Below the pieces are notes generated by a model. The model searched no databases. It was not told where the DNA came from and saw only the letters and a list, made by a program, of their open reading frames with translations. Below are positions 33,185 to 42,457 of a stretch of DNA of 64,000 nucleotides, one piece after another. How positions within the stretch are numbered: position 1 is the stretch's first letter; every line of letters starts with the position of its first letter. The stretch is taken from NCBI RefSeq assembly GCF_030915405.1, contig NZ_CP133262.1:372001-436000 (forward strand), in the 5' to 3' direction. This stretch comes from Neobacillus nitrireducens (GTDB lineage Bacteria; Bacillota; Bacilli; Bacillales; Cytobacillaceae). Position numbers and translations under genes: made by a program.

Positions 33185-35542
33185 ATGACAAAGATACCAC
33201 ATAACGATGAAGCTGAAGTGGAACGTCGCCTGATTGAAGTGCTAGGGGAAGGGCATAACCAGTGGAATTGTCGCCCAGATTTAAAATCGGAAGAAGCTCT
33301 ATGGGAGAACTTGCGTCAAAAAATTACGCAAAATAACTTATCAGAAATTGGGGAACATCCAATTTCTGATAAAGAATTTGACAATATTAAAACAGAATTA
33401 CTATTGAAAACAAAGACACCCTTTGAGGCTGCTAGATGGCTCAAAGGGGAGAATGGAATCTCTCGCATTACGATTGAACGTGAAGATGTTTCCTTGGGGT
33501 CAATGTCATTGGTGTTGTATTCCAACCAAGATATTGGTGGCGGAATCTCTACTTACGAAGTCGTTCATCAGATTGCGAAACAAAAGACAGACGTTGATGG
33601 CCGTGATCGTCGATTTGACGTGACACTCTTAATCAACGGGTTGCCAATTGTTCAAATTGAATTGAAGCAGGTCGGTGCCAAAGATGGCGTATTCCAAGCC
33701 TTTAATCAAATCAAAAAATACGCAGAAGAAGGAATGTTTAGAAACAATATCTTTTCTACTCTTCAGTTATTTGTCATTTCCAACGAACAAACGACTCGCT
33801 ATTTTGCCAATGCGATGCCAAAAGACATGCACAAGAAATCTGTTTTCAGTTGGCGAACAACAGACAATCGAAAAGTAGAAAATCTCTATGAATTTGTGAA
33901 ACAGGTCTTAAATATTCCAGATGCGCATCGCTTGATTGCCCATTATACGATTGTTAGTGAAGACCAAGACAATAAATCCTTAATGGTGTTAAAATCCTAT
34001 CAAATTCATGCAATTGAAGCCTTGTTTACATCTGCCATGAAACATGAATCCGGATACGTTTGGCATGCGACTGGTTCAGGAAAAACGTTGACAAGTTTTG
34101 TGTCTACGAAGTTATTGGCTCGCAAACCAGGTGTAGATCGTACAATTATGCTGGTTGACCGAAAAGACTTAGATAATCAAACAACGTCGGAATTTACCAA
34201 ATTTGCTTCCGAGTTTAATACCGGTATTTCTTCTGGTAATGCGAAGTCTAATAGCTTGATTGTTGGAACCGGAAGTGCTCCGGAGCTAAGTAATACTCTG
34301 CTATCTGATGCCAATTCCAATACAGTAATTATTACCACTCGTCAAAAATTGGAAGCTGCCTTGCGCTATGCTCAAAAACTAGAAGAACAAAAAGGCACTC
34401 AGCGCTTTAAGAAACTACTAGGACAACATATTGTGTTTATCGTTGATGAATGCCATCGGGCGTTAAGCGCAGAAGGGATGGAAGCGATCAAGGGATTTTT
34501 TCCAAATTCTACATGGTTTGGATTTACAGGTACACCGATATTTGATGTAAACAAGAAACAAGCTAAAGGCCAATTAGCTCGCACCACTCGTGATCAATAT
34601 GGAGATATCCTGCATCCCTATACCATTAAGAATGCGTTAGATGACGGGGCTGTTTTAGGATTCCAAGTAGAGCATGAGGATACGATTGAACCAACATCAT
34701 TAAATAACTATATTTTTGCTCAACTGCGTCAACAGGAAAAATACGCTCATTTTAGTGATGATGAAATGAACGACATGATCGATCAAATGGATGGAATAGA
34801 AAAAGAAGCATATCTTGGATCATCTTCTTATGAAAGTGATGAACATATTCAAAAAGTTATTCGCAAGATTTTTCGCCCGGATAATGCCTATACCAAATTT
34901 GATTTCCAAAATGGTCGCCCGCAAAAGTCCGCTATTTTAACAACAAGTTCCATTGATATGGCGAAACGCTACTATCAGGCAATCAAGGAAATGACGAAAG
35001 ATCCGGAATGGTTGACGAAGGAATTTGCTGAACATCCGATTCGAACAGGGCGAACGATTGAAGATCCGGACTTCCCACGGATTGCCATCACCTATTCGAT
35101 GCAAGAAAACGAAGATAATTCTAAACAAAATCAAGATGAAATGTTAGAAATTATCAAGGACTATAACGATTATTATCATACAGCTTGGTCGTTAGAAGAT
35201 ATTGAACGATATAATGGCGATATCAACAATCGTTTAGCTCGTAAGAAGGCAGAGTTCAAAGAATTCGGGAAACAAATTGACCTCGTTATTGTTGTAGAGC
35301 GTTTATTGACTGGATTCGATGCTCCAACCGTCCAAACGTTATTTGTGGACCGGAATTTAAGTTATGCCAATCTGATCCAAGCCTTTTCCCGAACAAATCG
35401 TACCTATCCAGGAAAGACAAAGGGATTGATTGTGACTTTCCGGAAACCTTGGACAATGGAGCAAAATGTAAAGGATGCCACGAAGTTATATTCTCAAGAA
35501 CAAGAGGAATCAGAGCTTGTTTATCAATTTATATTCCAATAA
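33185..35542 (+). CDS. hsdR: hsdR, type I restriction motor subunit, C-terminally truncated
   Basis: A 785-residue product against about 1000-1050 for full-length HsdR. Present are the PD-(D/E)XK nuclease (FDVTLLINGLPIVQIELKQ, near residues 143-162), Walker A ATGSGKT (about 295), DECH (about 420), FTGTP (about 448) and the arginine-finger motif QAFSRTNR (about 731). The C-terminal helical region that docks onto the methylase core is missing, as the reading frame ends after ESELVYQFIFQ. The loss coincides with the start of glnH upstream DNA, so a deletion has removed the 3' end. Restriction activity is unlikely. Confidence 0.9.
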   Translation: MTKIPHNDEAEVERRLIEVLGEGHNQWNCRPDLKSEEALWENLRQKITQNNLSEIGEHPISDKEFDNIKTELLLKTKTPFEAARWLKGENGISRITIEREDVSLGSMSLVLYSNQDIGGGISTYEVVHQIAKQKTDVDGRDRRFDVTLLINGLPIVQIELKQVGAKDGVFQAFNQIKKYAEEGMFRNNIFSTLQLFVISNEQTTRYFANAMPKDMHKKSVFSWRTTDNRKVENLYEFVKQVLNIPDAHRLIAHYTIVSEDQDNKSLMVLKSYQIHAIEALFTSAMKHESGYVWHATGSGKTLTSFVSTKLLARKPGVDRTIMLVDRKDLDNQTTSEFTKFASEFNTGISSGNAKSNSLIVGTGSAPELSNTLLSDANSNTVIITTRQKLEAALRYAQKLEEQKGTQRFKKLLGQHIVFIVDECHRALSAEGMEAIKGFFPNSTWFGFTGTPIFDVNKKQAKGQLARTTRDQYGDILHPYTIKNALDDGAVLGFQVEHEDTIEPTSLNNYIFAQLRQQEKYAHFSDDEMNDMIDQMDGIEKEAYLGSSSYESDEHIQKVIRKIFRPDNAYTKFDFQNGRPQKSAILTTSSIDMAKRYYQAIKEMTKDPEWLTKEFAEHPIRTGRTIEDPDFPRIAITYSMQENEDNSKQNQDEMLEIIKDYNDYYHTAWSLEDIERYNGDINNRLARKKAEFKEFGKQIDLVIVVERLLTGFDAPTVQTLFVDRNLSYANLIQAFSRTNRTYPGKTKGLIVTFRKPWTMEQNVKDATKLYSQEQEESELVYQFIFQ

Positions 35543-35641
35543 TTTTTTCTTTTGCTCTTTTTAATATCTGTGGTATATTAATTAAGTAAATTCATTCTAT
35601 TCTGCAAATGGAAATAATCTGACAACAAAGGGGAAATTGAT

Positions 35642-36415
35642 ATGAAGAAGTTTGGTTTATTTAGTTTGTTTTTAATTCTTACTATCTTTATCGCGGCTTG
35701 TGGAAGTAGTGACGCAAAAAGCGGGAAAGAGGAAAAGGCTAAGGTGTATAAAGTAGGTGTAGATACGACCTATCCTCCGTTTGAATTTAAAGAAGGAAAC
35801 GACTATAAGGGTATCGATATTGAGTTAATCAATGCCATTGCAAAAAATCAAGGTTTCAAAATTGAACTTTCACCAATGGATTTTGGTGGTATCATCCCAG
35901 CAATGCAAGCTAATCAGCTAGATGTGGCGATTGCAGGAATGAGTATTACAGAAGATAGAAAGAAAATAGTAGATTTCTCCACACCATATTTTGATGCGGG
36001 GTTAACATTAATTGTCAAAAACGATAATTCATCGATTAAATCGATCAATGACCTTAAAGGCAAAAAAGTTGCGGTTAAAAAAGGTACTTCTGGTGCAAAA
36101 TATGCAACAGACAATGCTTCAAAACTAGGAATTTCTGTTGTTCAATTTAATGATAGTCCTGCTATGTTCCAAGAGGTATCTAACGGAAATGCAGATGCTC
36201 TAATTGAAGATTATCCAGTAATTTCGTATGCTATTGCCCAAAAAGACCTTGGATTAAAAATCGTAGGTGATCGTTTAAATGGGGATCAATATGGAATCGC
36301 TGTTCTAAAAGGAAAAAATACGGATCTTTTGAAAAAAATCGACGCTGGTCTTGCTGAGTTAAAGAAAGATGGAACCTATGATAAAATTATAAAAACTTAT
36401 CTTGGTGAAAAATAG
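35642..36415 (+). CDS. glnH: Amino-acid ABC transporter substrate-binding lipoprotein (GlnH-like)
   Basis: A 257-residue lipoprotein: Lys start, hydrophobic core and lipobox IAAC, so Cys at about residue 20 is lipidated. The mature part is a family 3 bilobed binding protein (YPPFEFKEG, DVAIAGMSITEDR, DALIEDYPV). Ligand contact residues such as the Arg of the TEDR motif and the Asp of the EDYPV region are those that hold the alpha-amino-acid group. Glutamine, arginine or a related polar amino acid is likely. First gene of a three-gene importer, with AAAGGGG before its ATG. Confidence 0.9.
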   Translation: MKKFGLFSLFLILTIFIAACGSSDAKSGKEEKAKVYKVGVDTTYPPFEFKEGNDYKGIDIELINAIAKNQGFKIELSPMDFGGIIPAMQANQLDVAIAGMSITEDRKKIVDFSTPYFDAGLTLIVKNDNSSIKSINDLKGKKVAVKKGTSGAKYATDNASKLGISVVQFNDSPAMFQEVSNGNADALIEDYPVISYAIAQKDLGLKIVGDRLNGDQYGIAVLKGKNTDLLKKIDAGLAELKKDGTYDKIIKTYLGEK

Positions 36416-36430
36416 ATTTGTAAGCTAGAG

Positions 36431-36447
36431 GCGCGCTTATAGCGCGC
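36431..36447 (+). terminator. Intercistronic hairpin between glnH and glnP
   Basis: GCGCGCT-TAT-AGCGCGC, a perfect GC-rich 7-bp stem followed by TTTCTT. In importer operons such hairpins protect the binding-protein mRNA and limit readthrough into the permease, giving excess of the lipoprotein. Confidence 0.6.
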
Positions 36448-36473
36448 TTTCTTGTTGAAAGGTGATGATAAGA

Positions 36474-37118
36474 ATGGATATTATTTCTGCGGCTATACCA
36501 ATGTTATTAAAAGGACTTCAAGTTACTCTTTATATTTTTGTAATTGCAATTATTCTAGGTTTTCTAATTGGTTTAGTCATCGCCTTATTGAGATTGGCTC
36601 CAAGTAAGATTTTAAACTGGATTGCAAAGATTTATGTGGATGCAATTCGAGGGACACCATTTATTGTCCAGCTATTTTTTATTTACTTTGGCGTCAATTC
36701 TTTACAAATAGTGTCCTTGAACAGCACAACAGCAGGGATCGTCACTGTTGCCATTAATGCTGGGGCGTATTTTGCGGAGATTATCAGAGCGGGAATTCAA
36801 TCGATTGATAAGGGACAAACAGAAGCGGCAAGATCGATTGGGTTTACAGGTGCCCAAACGATGCGCTATGTGGTGCTTCCACAGGCATTTAGAAGAATGC
36901 TACCTACCATTACGAATCAGTCGATTATTAGTTTAAAAGATACTTCTCTTTTATCGGTTATTGGGATTGCTGATTTAACACAGCAAGGGCAAATTCAAGC
37001 CTCCGCAACGTTTGAAGCTTTCAAGATTTGGCTAGTTGTGGGTGTTATTTACTTTATTATTATTTATTTATTAACCATTCTAGCTAATTTCATCGAAAGG
37101 AGGATTCAGCTTCGATGA
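36474..37118 (+). CDS. glnP: Amino-acid ABC transporter permease (GlnP-like)
   Basis: About 214 residues with five membrane helices and the EAA loop [22 protein letters not shown] that binds the ATPase. It corresponds to the HisM/GlnP type, which forms a homodimer when only one permease gene is present, as here. The ATG at 36474 is preferred over the GTG at 36462 because AAAGGTG sits about nine bases ahead. Overlaps the ATPase gene by four bases. Confidence 0.9.
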   Translation: MDIISAAIPMLLKGLQVTLYIFVIAIILGFLIGLVIALLRLAPSKILNWIAKIYVDAIRGTPFIVQLFFIYFGVNSLQIVSLNSTTAGIVTVAINAGAYFAEIIRAGIQSIDKGQTEAARSIGFTGAQTMRYVVLPQAFRRMLPTITNQSIISLKDTSLLSVIGIADLTQQGQIQASATFEAFKIWLVVGVIYFIIIYLLTILANFIERRIQLR

Positions 37119-37843
37119 GTATGATTACTGTTAAAAACTTAAGAAAATCGTTTGGTAAGGTAGAGGTTTTAAAGGATATTAATGCAATCGTACAAGAAAA
37201 AGAGGTAGTTTGTGTTATTGGTCCATCTGGTTCCGGAAAGAGTACGTTTCTTCGCTGCTTAAATCGCCTCGAGGAAATTTCAGGTGGCGAGGTAGTCATT
37301 AACGGACAGGATATAACAGACAATAAGATCAATATCAATAAGGTTAGACAAGAAGTTGGAATGGTATTTCAGCATTTCAATCTATTCCCTCATAAAACCG
37401 TTTTAGAAAACCTAACGATGGGGCCTATTAAAATTCGTTCGACCGAAAAATCAGCTGCTGAAAAATTAGCCTATGAGTTGCTCGATAAAGTTGGTTTAAG
37501 AGAAAAGGCAAATAGTTATCCAGGCGAACTCTCTGGGGGGCAGAAACAACGTGTTGCCATTGCTAGGGCGCTGGCAATGAATCCAAAAATCATGCTCTTT
37601 GACGAGCCGACTTCTGCACTTGACCCTGAAATGGTCGGAGATGTATTAGAAGTCATGAAACAGCTTGCTAAAGAGGGGATGACAATGGTGGTTGTTACCC
37701 ACGAAATGGGCTTTGCACGTGAAGTTGGCGATCGGGTTATTTTCATGGACGGCGGCTATATTGTTGAAGAAAATGAACCGAATGAGTTATTCAGTAACCC
37801 TCAGCATAACCGAACCAAAGCATTTTTAAGTAAAGTGTTATAA
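37115..37843 (+). CDS. glnQ: Amino-acid ABC transporter ATP-binding protein (GlnQ-like)
   Basis: A 242-residue ATPase of the polar amino-acid uptake class: Walker [11 protein letters not shown]-loop [10 protein letters not shown], signature LSGGQKQR, Walker [15 protein letters not shown] and H-loop VTHEMGFA. All motifs are intact. It begins inside the end of glnP (ATGA-type overlap with AAGGAGG upstream) and is followed by a long terminator, closing the glnHPQ operon. Confidence 0.93.
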   Translation: MSMITVKNLRKSFGKVEVLKDINAIVQEKEVVCVIGPSGSGKSTFLRCLNRLEEISGGEVVINGQDITDNKININKVRQEVGMVFQHFNLFPHKTVLENLTMGPIKIRSTEKSAAEKLAYELLDKVGLREKANSYPGELSGGQKQRVAIARALAMNPKIMLFDEPTSALDPEMVGDVLEVMKQLAKEGMTMVVVTHEMGFAREVGDRVIFMDGGYIVEENEPNELFSNPQHNRTKAFLSKVL

Positions 37844-37875
37844 ACGATAAGTTTTTTCAATTGAATAGGAAAATA

Positions 37876-37926
37876 AATAAGCCATCAAATACTAGTGAGC
37901 ATAAATCTAGTGTTTGATGGCTTATT
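37876..37926 (+). terminator. Terminator of the glnHPQ operon
   Basis: A long stem with bulges (AATAAGCCATCAAA and TTTGATGGCTTATT at the base, ACTAG and CTAGT above) ending in TTTTA. Confidence 0.8.
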
Positions 37927-38059
37927 TTACTGGTTGGATTATGTAAAGTAGAGTAGAAACTACCTATGTATGGGTATACTCTTTTTGAGATTGTTATTTC
38001 ATTTGGTGGATATCTCCATAACATTAAAATGAATTTAGACATCTAAGAGGAGTGAAGCT

Positions 38060-39139
38060 ATGAAATGCCCACAATGTGTTTATTCCAACCCAGAGGGAGT
38101 GAAGTTCTGCCTAAGCTGCGGTGAAAAATTTATTAAGGGTAACTCGCAAGAGGAGGATAACAGCTTTTTTTATGAGTTTGCCCACTATGTGGACATGGTT
38201 CCAAAATTAGAACAATCGGTTGAACCAAAAATGCAAAATATATTTTCTCGTGTTTTCCGAAATCATAGTGAACTAGAAGCTGAGCGGCTGTTTATCGTTG
38301 GAACCGCTCTTACGACTCCGAAAATTTCCGAAGTAAAAAGCACATGGCCAAAACCTTGGCTATTTGCAAGGGTGTTCATCATTTCGCTTCTCGCGTTCGT
38401 CGGGCTGCACATTGGGTTCAGCTATTTTAGTAATATCAATTTTATACCCGGACTTATTATAGTGGGTGCTTTTGCTGTTCCGTTGACAACACTTATATTC
38501 TTCTGGGAAATGAATGCTCCGCAAAATATTGCCTTTTATCGAATTATTTATGTCGTACTCATCGGCGGGATTGTCTCGTTGTTAGTTGCACTTGTCTTTT
38601 TTGATATTCTAAAGAATATTATTAATCCGATTACGATTGGAATCGCTGAGGAGCTTGCCAAAACGATTACCGTAATTAGTTTTGTCAAGTATCGAAAATA
38701 CAGGTATATTCTTAATGGTCTACTCATTGGTGCGGCCGTTGGTGCAGGCTTTGCCGCATTTGAAACAGCTGGCTATGCCTTAAGAGCATTGCTATCCGGG
38801 GATACACAAAATCTCTATACCACGATATTATGGCGAGGGCTCTTAGCACCTGGCGGCCATGTCGCCTGGGCGGGCTTAACAGGTGCGGCATTCTGCAGGG
38901 TACAAGGGGATCAGCCCTTTAATCTTAACATGTTATTTAGAATTAAATTTTTACGTGTCTTTATCCTCGTCGTATTGATGCATGCGCTATGGGATACTCC
39001 CGTAACTGGAATGTTTCCTTATGGCCATATTTTTTTAATGATCACTTCATGGATTGTTGTTTTTCTGCTAATTCGTGCCGGACTTAAGGAGATTAGTGAA
39101 AAAATTGAGCTTCAAAAGGATGGTTCTCATAGTTACTGA
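38060..39139 (+). CDS. PrsW-family membrane metalloprotease with N-terminal zinc ribbon
   Basis: A 359-residue protein. The first 25 residues are a zinc ribbon (CPQC, then CLSC). After a soluble linker come about eight membrane helices with the PrsW motifs: IAEELAKT (Glu-Glu), FAAFETAGYA and the metal-binding HALWD. PrsW proteins cleave membrane anti-sigma factors in Bacillus. This member is longer at the N-terminus than PrsW and probably has another substrate. GAGGAG precedes the ATG. Single gene. A possible partner is the sigma/anti-sigma fusion at 11.9 kb, but nothing links them except type. Confidence 0.8.
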   Translation: MKCPQCVYSNPEGVKFCLSCGEKFIKGNSQEEDNSFFYEFAHYVDMVPKLEQSVEPKMQNIFSRVFRNHSELEAERLFIVGTALTTPKISEVKSTWPKPWLFARVFIISLLAFVGLHIGFSYFSNINFIPGLIIVGAFAVPLTTLIFFWEMNAPQNIAFYRIIYVVLIGGIVSLLVALVFFDILKNIINPITIGIAEELAKTITVISFVKYRKYRYILNGLLIGAAVGAGFAAFETAGYALRALLSGDTQNLYTTILWRGLLAPGGHVAWAGLTGAAFCRVQGDQPFNLNMLFRIKFLRVFILVVLMHALWDTPVTGMFPYGHIFLMITSWIVVFLLIRAGLKEISEKIELQKDGSHSY

Positions 39140-39189
39140 TGTGTTGAAGTTGTCCACGAGAACCTTCCACATAGTCTCAGGGATAAAAA

Positions 39190-39214
39190 AAAGACCATCT
39201 ATCAGATGGTCTTT
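39190..39214 (-). terminator. Terminator of the secreted NlpC/P60 gene
   Basis: A perfect 11-bp stem (AAAGACCATCT and its complement) with a 3-base loop and a run of A on the left, which is a U tract on the leftward transcript. It overlaps the stop codon. Confidence 0.8.
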
Positions 39215-39665
39215 AAACGCGTTTGGTTCCAACGTATCTTGGATGCCAATATGGATTGTTTGTGTTTGTAATCATGACTCCTCTTGATGAAGAAGCCATA
39301 ATCATTTTTCCATTCCCAATATATATCGCGACATGTGTTGGTCGACTTGCTTTGGTTGGAGCGAAGAACATTAAATCACCCGGTTGGATATAATTATAGA
39401 TACGATATCCGTTTCCATAATACATTTGAGCGGCGGTACGGTTTAATGTTCTTCCAGCTCTAGCATAAGAATACTTCACGAGACCAGAACAATCAAAACC
39501 GTTAGTTGACATACCGCCCCAACGATAAGGTACTCCTAAATTAGACTTTGCAACCGACACTGCCTTTGAATTATAATAAGCTGCTTCCGCTTTATCACCT
39601 ATGCTAGCAAACAAAGAGCCACAAGAAACGATGATGGTAAATGCTAGAATGAATTTCTTTAGCAT
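39213..39665 (-). CDS. Secreted NlpC/P60 cell-wall peptidase
   Basis: A 150-residue protein with an N-terminal signal peptide (Lys-rich start, hydrophobic core, cleavage after AEAA near residue 28) and one NlpC/P60 domain. The catalytic Cys is in TNGFDCSGLV and the His in RPTHVAIYIGNG. There is no LysM, SH3 or other wall-binding domain, so it is a minimal gamma-D-glutamyl-diamino-acid endopeptidase. AGGAGGTAAC on the leftward strand precedes the ATG. Single gene, convergent with the PrsW-type gene. Confidence 0.9.
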   Translation of the reverse strand: MLKKFILAFTIIVSCGSLFASIGDKAEAAYYNSKAVSVAKSNLGVPYRWGGMSTNGFDCSGLVKYSYARAGRTLNRTAAQMYYGNGYRIYNYIQPGDLMFFAPTKASRPTHVAIYIGNGKMIMASSSRGVMITNTNNPYWHPRYVGTKRV

Positions 39666-39818
39666 GATTGTTACCTCCTAGTGTGATTTGATAGTTTTAA
39701 TATACTAGAAAGCTGTAACAGAGACGTCTCAGTAAAATTACAATTTCATTACAAAGTTATATTGGAATAATTTTTAGAATAGGAAAAAGTGCATGGGATA
39801 AATATCCAAATATTCCGT

Positions 39819-40044
39819 TTATCGGTTAGCGGATCAGGTTAAGAACCCGAGCTGGTAAGTAGACGGAAAAATTCCGCTTAATTTGTAAATATAATTAAAA
39901 TAAGCTTAAATAGACGGAGAGATTCCGCCTATTTACTCAAAGTATTCGAAAATGGGAGAATTTGCTTTACATAACCGGAAAAATTCCCCTTATATTCCCC
40001 GAAACGAACACCATTCTGCATTTAACCGGAAAATCTCCGCTTAT
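39819..40044. repeat. 226-bp dispersed repeat, copy A
   Basis: Starts TTATCGGTTAGCGG and ends CCGGAAAATCTCCGCTTAT. Inside are four short imperfect palindromes of the type GACGGAAAAATTCCGC, two in one phase and two preceded by AACC. The same order and total length occur at 54649-54874. A 65-codon frame crossing its right end has no ribosome site and is taken as chance. Confidence 0.8.
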
Positions 40045-40206
40045 TTTACTTTTGCTGGTTACTCGATTAAGGACAAGACATCTTATTTAAAAGAAAGTGA
40101 GTTTTTTCTCGAAAAGCTAATAGAACCTCATTTTGGTGCAAAACGTTGAACCGTATTACCTGTAAGTGAGATTTAATAAAAAGTGTTTTTGTATTCTTAA
40201 TAAAGA

Positions 40207-40240
40207 AACTCGCCAATAGTGAGCTATGGCGAGTTTTACT
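40207..40240 (+). terminator. Hairpin terminator in a gene-free interval
   Basis: AAACTCGCC and GGCGAGTTT pair across 12 bases and run into TTACTTTT. No gene is recognisable directly upstream on this strand. Confidence 0.6.
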
Positions 40241-40374
40241 TTTATATATATCAATAACGCTGCCAATACGACTGTCATTTTGCTAAGTATTTTAAGAAAA
40301 GTACCTAATAACGTAACCCATTAAATAAGTATCCAAACGTTTTATATGCAACTCAATAAACACGTATTCAATTT

Positions 40375-40389
40375 TGGTGTCAGGCACCA
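40375..40389. repeat. TGGTGTCAGGCACCA element
   Basis: A near-palindromic 15-mer. It is preceded by CTCAATAAACACG and followed after about 10 bases by CTGGAATT, a context also found around the copy at 41416. Confidence 0.7.
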
Positions 40390-40430
40390 ATCAGATTAGC
40401 TGGAATTTTAATCGATAATATTTTAAAAGT

Positions 40431-40461
40431 TAGGAAGGGTATAACCCGTCCTAGCTTTTTT
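40431..40461 (+). terminator. Hairpin terminator
   Basis: TAGGAAGGGT and ACCCGTCCTA with a 3-base loop and a following GCTTTTTT. Its parent transcript is not visible; it insulates the acyltransferase promoter behind it. Confidence 0.7.
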
Positions 40462-40541
40462 GTACGGAAAGACGAAGTGTCCCCCTGAACTTTGATTTAC
40501 TTTAAAATAAATAACCAACCTTGATTTAAGTCAATTAATAA

Positions 40542-40562
40542 TGATAATTATTATCATATAAT
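40542..40562 (+). promoter_or_regulatory. Fur box adjoining the -10 of the acyltransferase gene
   Basis: TGATAATTATTATCA (40542-40556) is a perfect 7-1-7 Fur box. It directly abuts TATAAT (40557-40562), the likely -10 box, so iron-loaded Fur would cover the promoter. The -35 element is weak (around TCAATT at 40531). Confidence 0.7.
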
Positions 40563-40619
40563 GAGTGGGAATAAACGGTTGATCCTTTTTATTTATTTAA
40601 ATTTGAGAAGAGGAAAAAA

Positions 40620-41321
40620 ATGCGCACTCTAGTATTTCAAGGATATTTGTGGGGTTATATTTTAAGTAAAGCAAACAAAACATTTACGATAAATAAATTA
40701 AAGAAAGCCGGTAAGAACAAAGAAAAACTAGAACTAATTAATAAGTTGATTTTAAAATGTACAAAAAAATTAGTGAAAATTTCTGGTGCCGACCTAACAG
40801 TAACAGGAATAGAAAATGTTCCATTAGATGAATCCGTATTATATGTTGGAAACCATCAAAGTAATATGGATATTCCACTTTTATTTTCAACAGCACCACA
40901 AACTATGGCGTTTGTCGCTAAAAAGGAAATGGAAAAGATTCCATTATTGGGTTTTTGGATGAAAGAGCGAGGCTGTGTGTTCATCGATAGGGAAAATGCT
41001 CGCAGTTCCTTAAAGTCTATAAACCAAGCGATTGAAAATTTAATACGGGGTCATTCAATGGCCATCTTCCCGGAAGGAACGAGAAGTAGAGGTCCGCAAA
41101 TGGGCGATTTTAAATCTGGTAGTTTAAGGATCGCTATGAAATCAGGAGTAAAAGTTATCCCTGTTTCCATCAAGGATTCTTATAAATTAACAGAAAAGAA
41201 AGGGAAACATACTGCTGTCAAAGTATCTGTACATTATTCTGAACCTATTGATTCAAAAATCTTTAAAGATACAAACGAACTAGCCGCAGCAGTTCAGGCT
41301 CAAATTAAAAACCATTTATAA
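40620..41321 (+). CDS. plsC: 1-acyl-sn-glycerol-3-phosphate acyltransferase (PlsC-like)
   Basis: A 233-residue acyltransferase. The catalytic NHQSNMD (His-X4-Asp) lies near residue 80 and the phosphate-binding FPEGTRSR near residue 152; a hydrophobic N-terminal segment can dock in the membrane. It makes phosphatidic acid from lysophosphatidic acid for phospholipid synthesis. The ATG follows AAGAGGAAA. The unusual part is the perfect Fur box at the promoter, which suggests expression rises in iron shortage. It may be a second PlsC or a related acyltransferase acting on another lipid-like acceptor. Transcribed alone. Confidence 0.87.
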   Translation: MRTLVFQGYLWGYILSKANKTFTINKLKKAGKNKEKLELINKLILKCTKKLVKISGADLTVTGIENVPLDESVLYVGNHQSNMDIPLLFSTAPQTMAFVAKKEMEKIPLLGFWMKERGCVFIDRENARSSLKSINQAIENLIRGHSMAIFPEGTRSRGPQMGDFKSGSLRIAMKSGVKVIPVSIKDSYKLTEKKGKHTAVKVSVHYSEPIDSKIFKDTNELAAAVQAQIKNHL

Positions 41322-41415
41322 TAGAAGTAGATGTAAGTGAAGAGAAAACGAAAATGTTCTGATCATTATGAGCAAATTGTCTGTCATTTAGAAAAGGTTC
41401 AATAAACACGAGGGC

Positions 41416-41430
41416 TGGTGTCAGGCACCA
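41416..41430. repeat. TGGTGTCAGGCACCA element
   Basis: Identical 15-mer to the copy at 40375, again preceded by TCAATAAACACG and followed by GTTACCAGGAATT-like sequence, so about 50 bases are shared between the two copies, which flank the acyltransferase gene. Confidence 0.7.
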
Positions 41431-41456
41431 CACGGGTTACCAGGAATTAAGACATG

Positions 41457-41506
41457 AAAAAGAGTGCAGTCACTATTCCGCATGGAATGGTGACTGTACT
41501 CTTTTT
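41457..41506. terminator. Bidirectional terminator
   Basis: A 17-bp stem (AAAAAGAGTGCAGTCAC and GTGACTGTACTCTTTTT, one G-U) between the converging acyltransferase and DsbA-like genes. Confidence 0.85.
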
Positions 41507-41510
41507 ATAA

Positions 41511-42434
41511 TTATTGGTTCAAAAAATAGGTTTCACCCAGTATTTCCTTCACTTGATAACTGCTTTTTGAAAGTTCTTTTTCGGCAAATGCGATGATTTC
41601 TGTTTTTTCAAGATCATACATGACTTCAATCTCTTTGGAAAATAAGAGCTTTTCTTTTTCAAGCAGGCTTGAGAGGGCAGGTTGTTGTTTAGGTTGGAGA
41701 GTCTCTGAATCCAGAGCTTGTTTTAGACCTGCAACGTAGTATTCTAATGGGCGAGAACCAACCATCTTGACACCTTTATTTTCCTCATTGATCATAACAA
41801 TCGTTGGAAAACCTCTGGCACCTAATTTTGCAGCTAGCCCAAAATCTTCGTTTAATAATTGCTGTCCGCTTGGCTGCTCCGCTTCTTTTACAATTGCTTC
41901 ACCATCAAGTCCAAGTGTATTTACAATATCAACTAAAATTGAATGCTCTGCAATATTTTGATTGAACGCAAAAACGGCTTCTCTCACCCGACGTAAAAAC
42001 ACACGAGCCAACGCTTCATTTTGTTTTTGAATGACTTTAAAAACAATGGAAGGAGGATAGGATGAGTGAATAGGGTTGTCATACCAAAGTGAGCCATCAA
42101 TAGGCATACGTGTATATTCCCCAACTTCTCTCCAGTGTCCAGCCACATCAGACGGTTGTCCAATCCCGTTTGCTGGATCGACAGGTCCATCCCCCCATTT
42201 TTCTAACAATCCGCCCATAACCGTATGAACTGTAAAGTGATCGCCATACTGTTCTTCAAAACGACGGAGAACTGGCTCTAATGCCCAACAGTGAGAGCAG
42301 ATGGGGTCGGTAACGTAATAAAGCTCAATCGCTTTTTTTGGTTGATTAAAGTCAAGCATTACCATTTCCTCGTCTCCAGCACTTCCACAAACGCCTGTTT
42401 CCAAATCGCACATCATATTATTTTTGCTATTCAT
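41511..42434 (-). CDS. DsbA-family protein related to SpxH adaptors
   Basis: A 307-residue thioredoxin-fold protein of the Thioredoxin_5 type. The motif DPICSHCWALEPVLRRFEEQYG matches the CxxCWALEP segment of SpxH (YjbH), the adaptor that brings Spx to ClpXP. The C-X-X-C here is CSHC. Further on it has FPTIVMINEE, a cis-Pro region. An extra Cys pair near the N-terminus (MMCDLETGVCG) could be a second redox site. It has no signal peptide, so it is cytoplasmic. AGGAGGAATAAA precedes the ATG. Downstream partner of an HxlR regulator, with which it probably forms a redox-responsive operon. Confidence 0.8.
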   Translation of the reverse strand: MNSKNNMMCDLETGVCGSAGDEEMVMLDFNQPKKAIELYYVTDPICSHCWALEPVLRRFEEQYGDHFTVHTVMGGLLEKWGDGPVDPANGIGQPSDVAGHWREVGEYTRMPIDGSLWYDNPIHSSYPPSIVFKVIQKQNEALARVFLRRVREAVFAFNQNIAEHSILVDIVNTLGLDGEAIVKEAEQPSGQQLLNEDFGLAAKLGARGFPTIVMINEENKGVKMVGSRPLEYYVAGLKQALDSETLQPKQQPALSSLLEKEKLLFSKEIEVMYDLEKTEIIAFAEKELSKSSYQVKEILGETYFLNQ

Positions 42435-42457
42435 TTTATTCCTCCTATTATTTTTGA

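Noticed and set aside
35543-35641. T-box or riboswitch before glnH
   Set aside because: The leader is under 100 bases and shows no T-box motif, anti-terminator or other known aptamer core.
39819-40044. CRISPR-like array of short palindromic units
   Set aside because: The four units differ in sequence and spacing, and there are no uniform spacers or cas genes; it is better seen as one dispersed element.
39952-40149. A 65-codon rightward frame in the gene-free stretch before the acyltransferase
   Set aside because: It begins within repeat copy A, has no ribosome site, and its sequence is explained by the palindromic repeat; no family resemblance.
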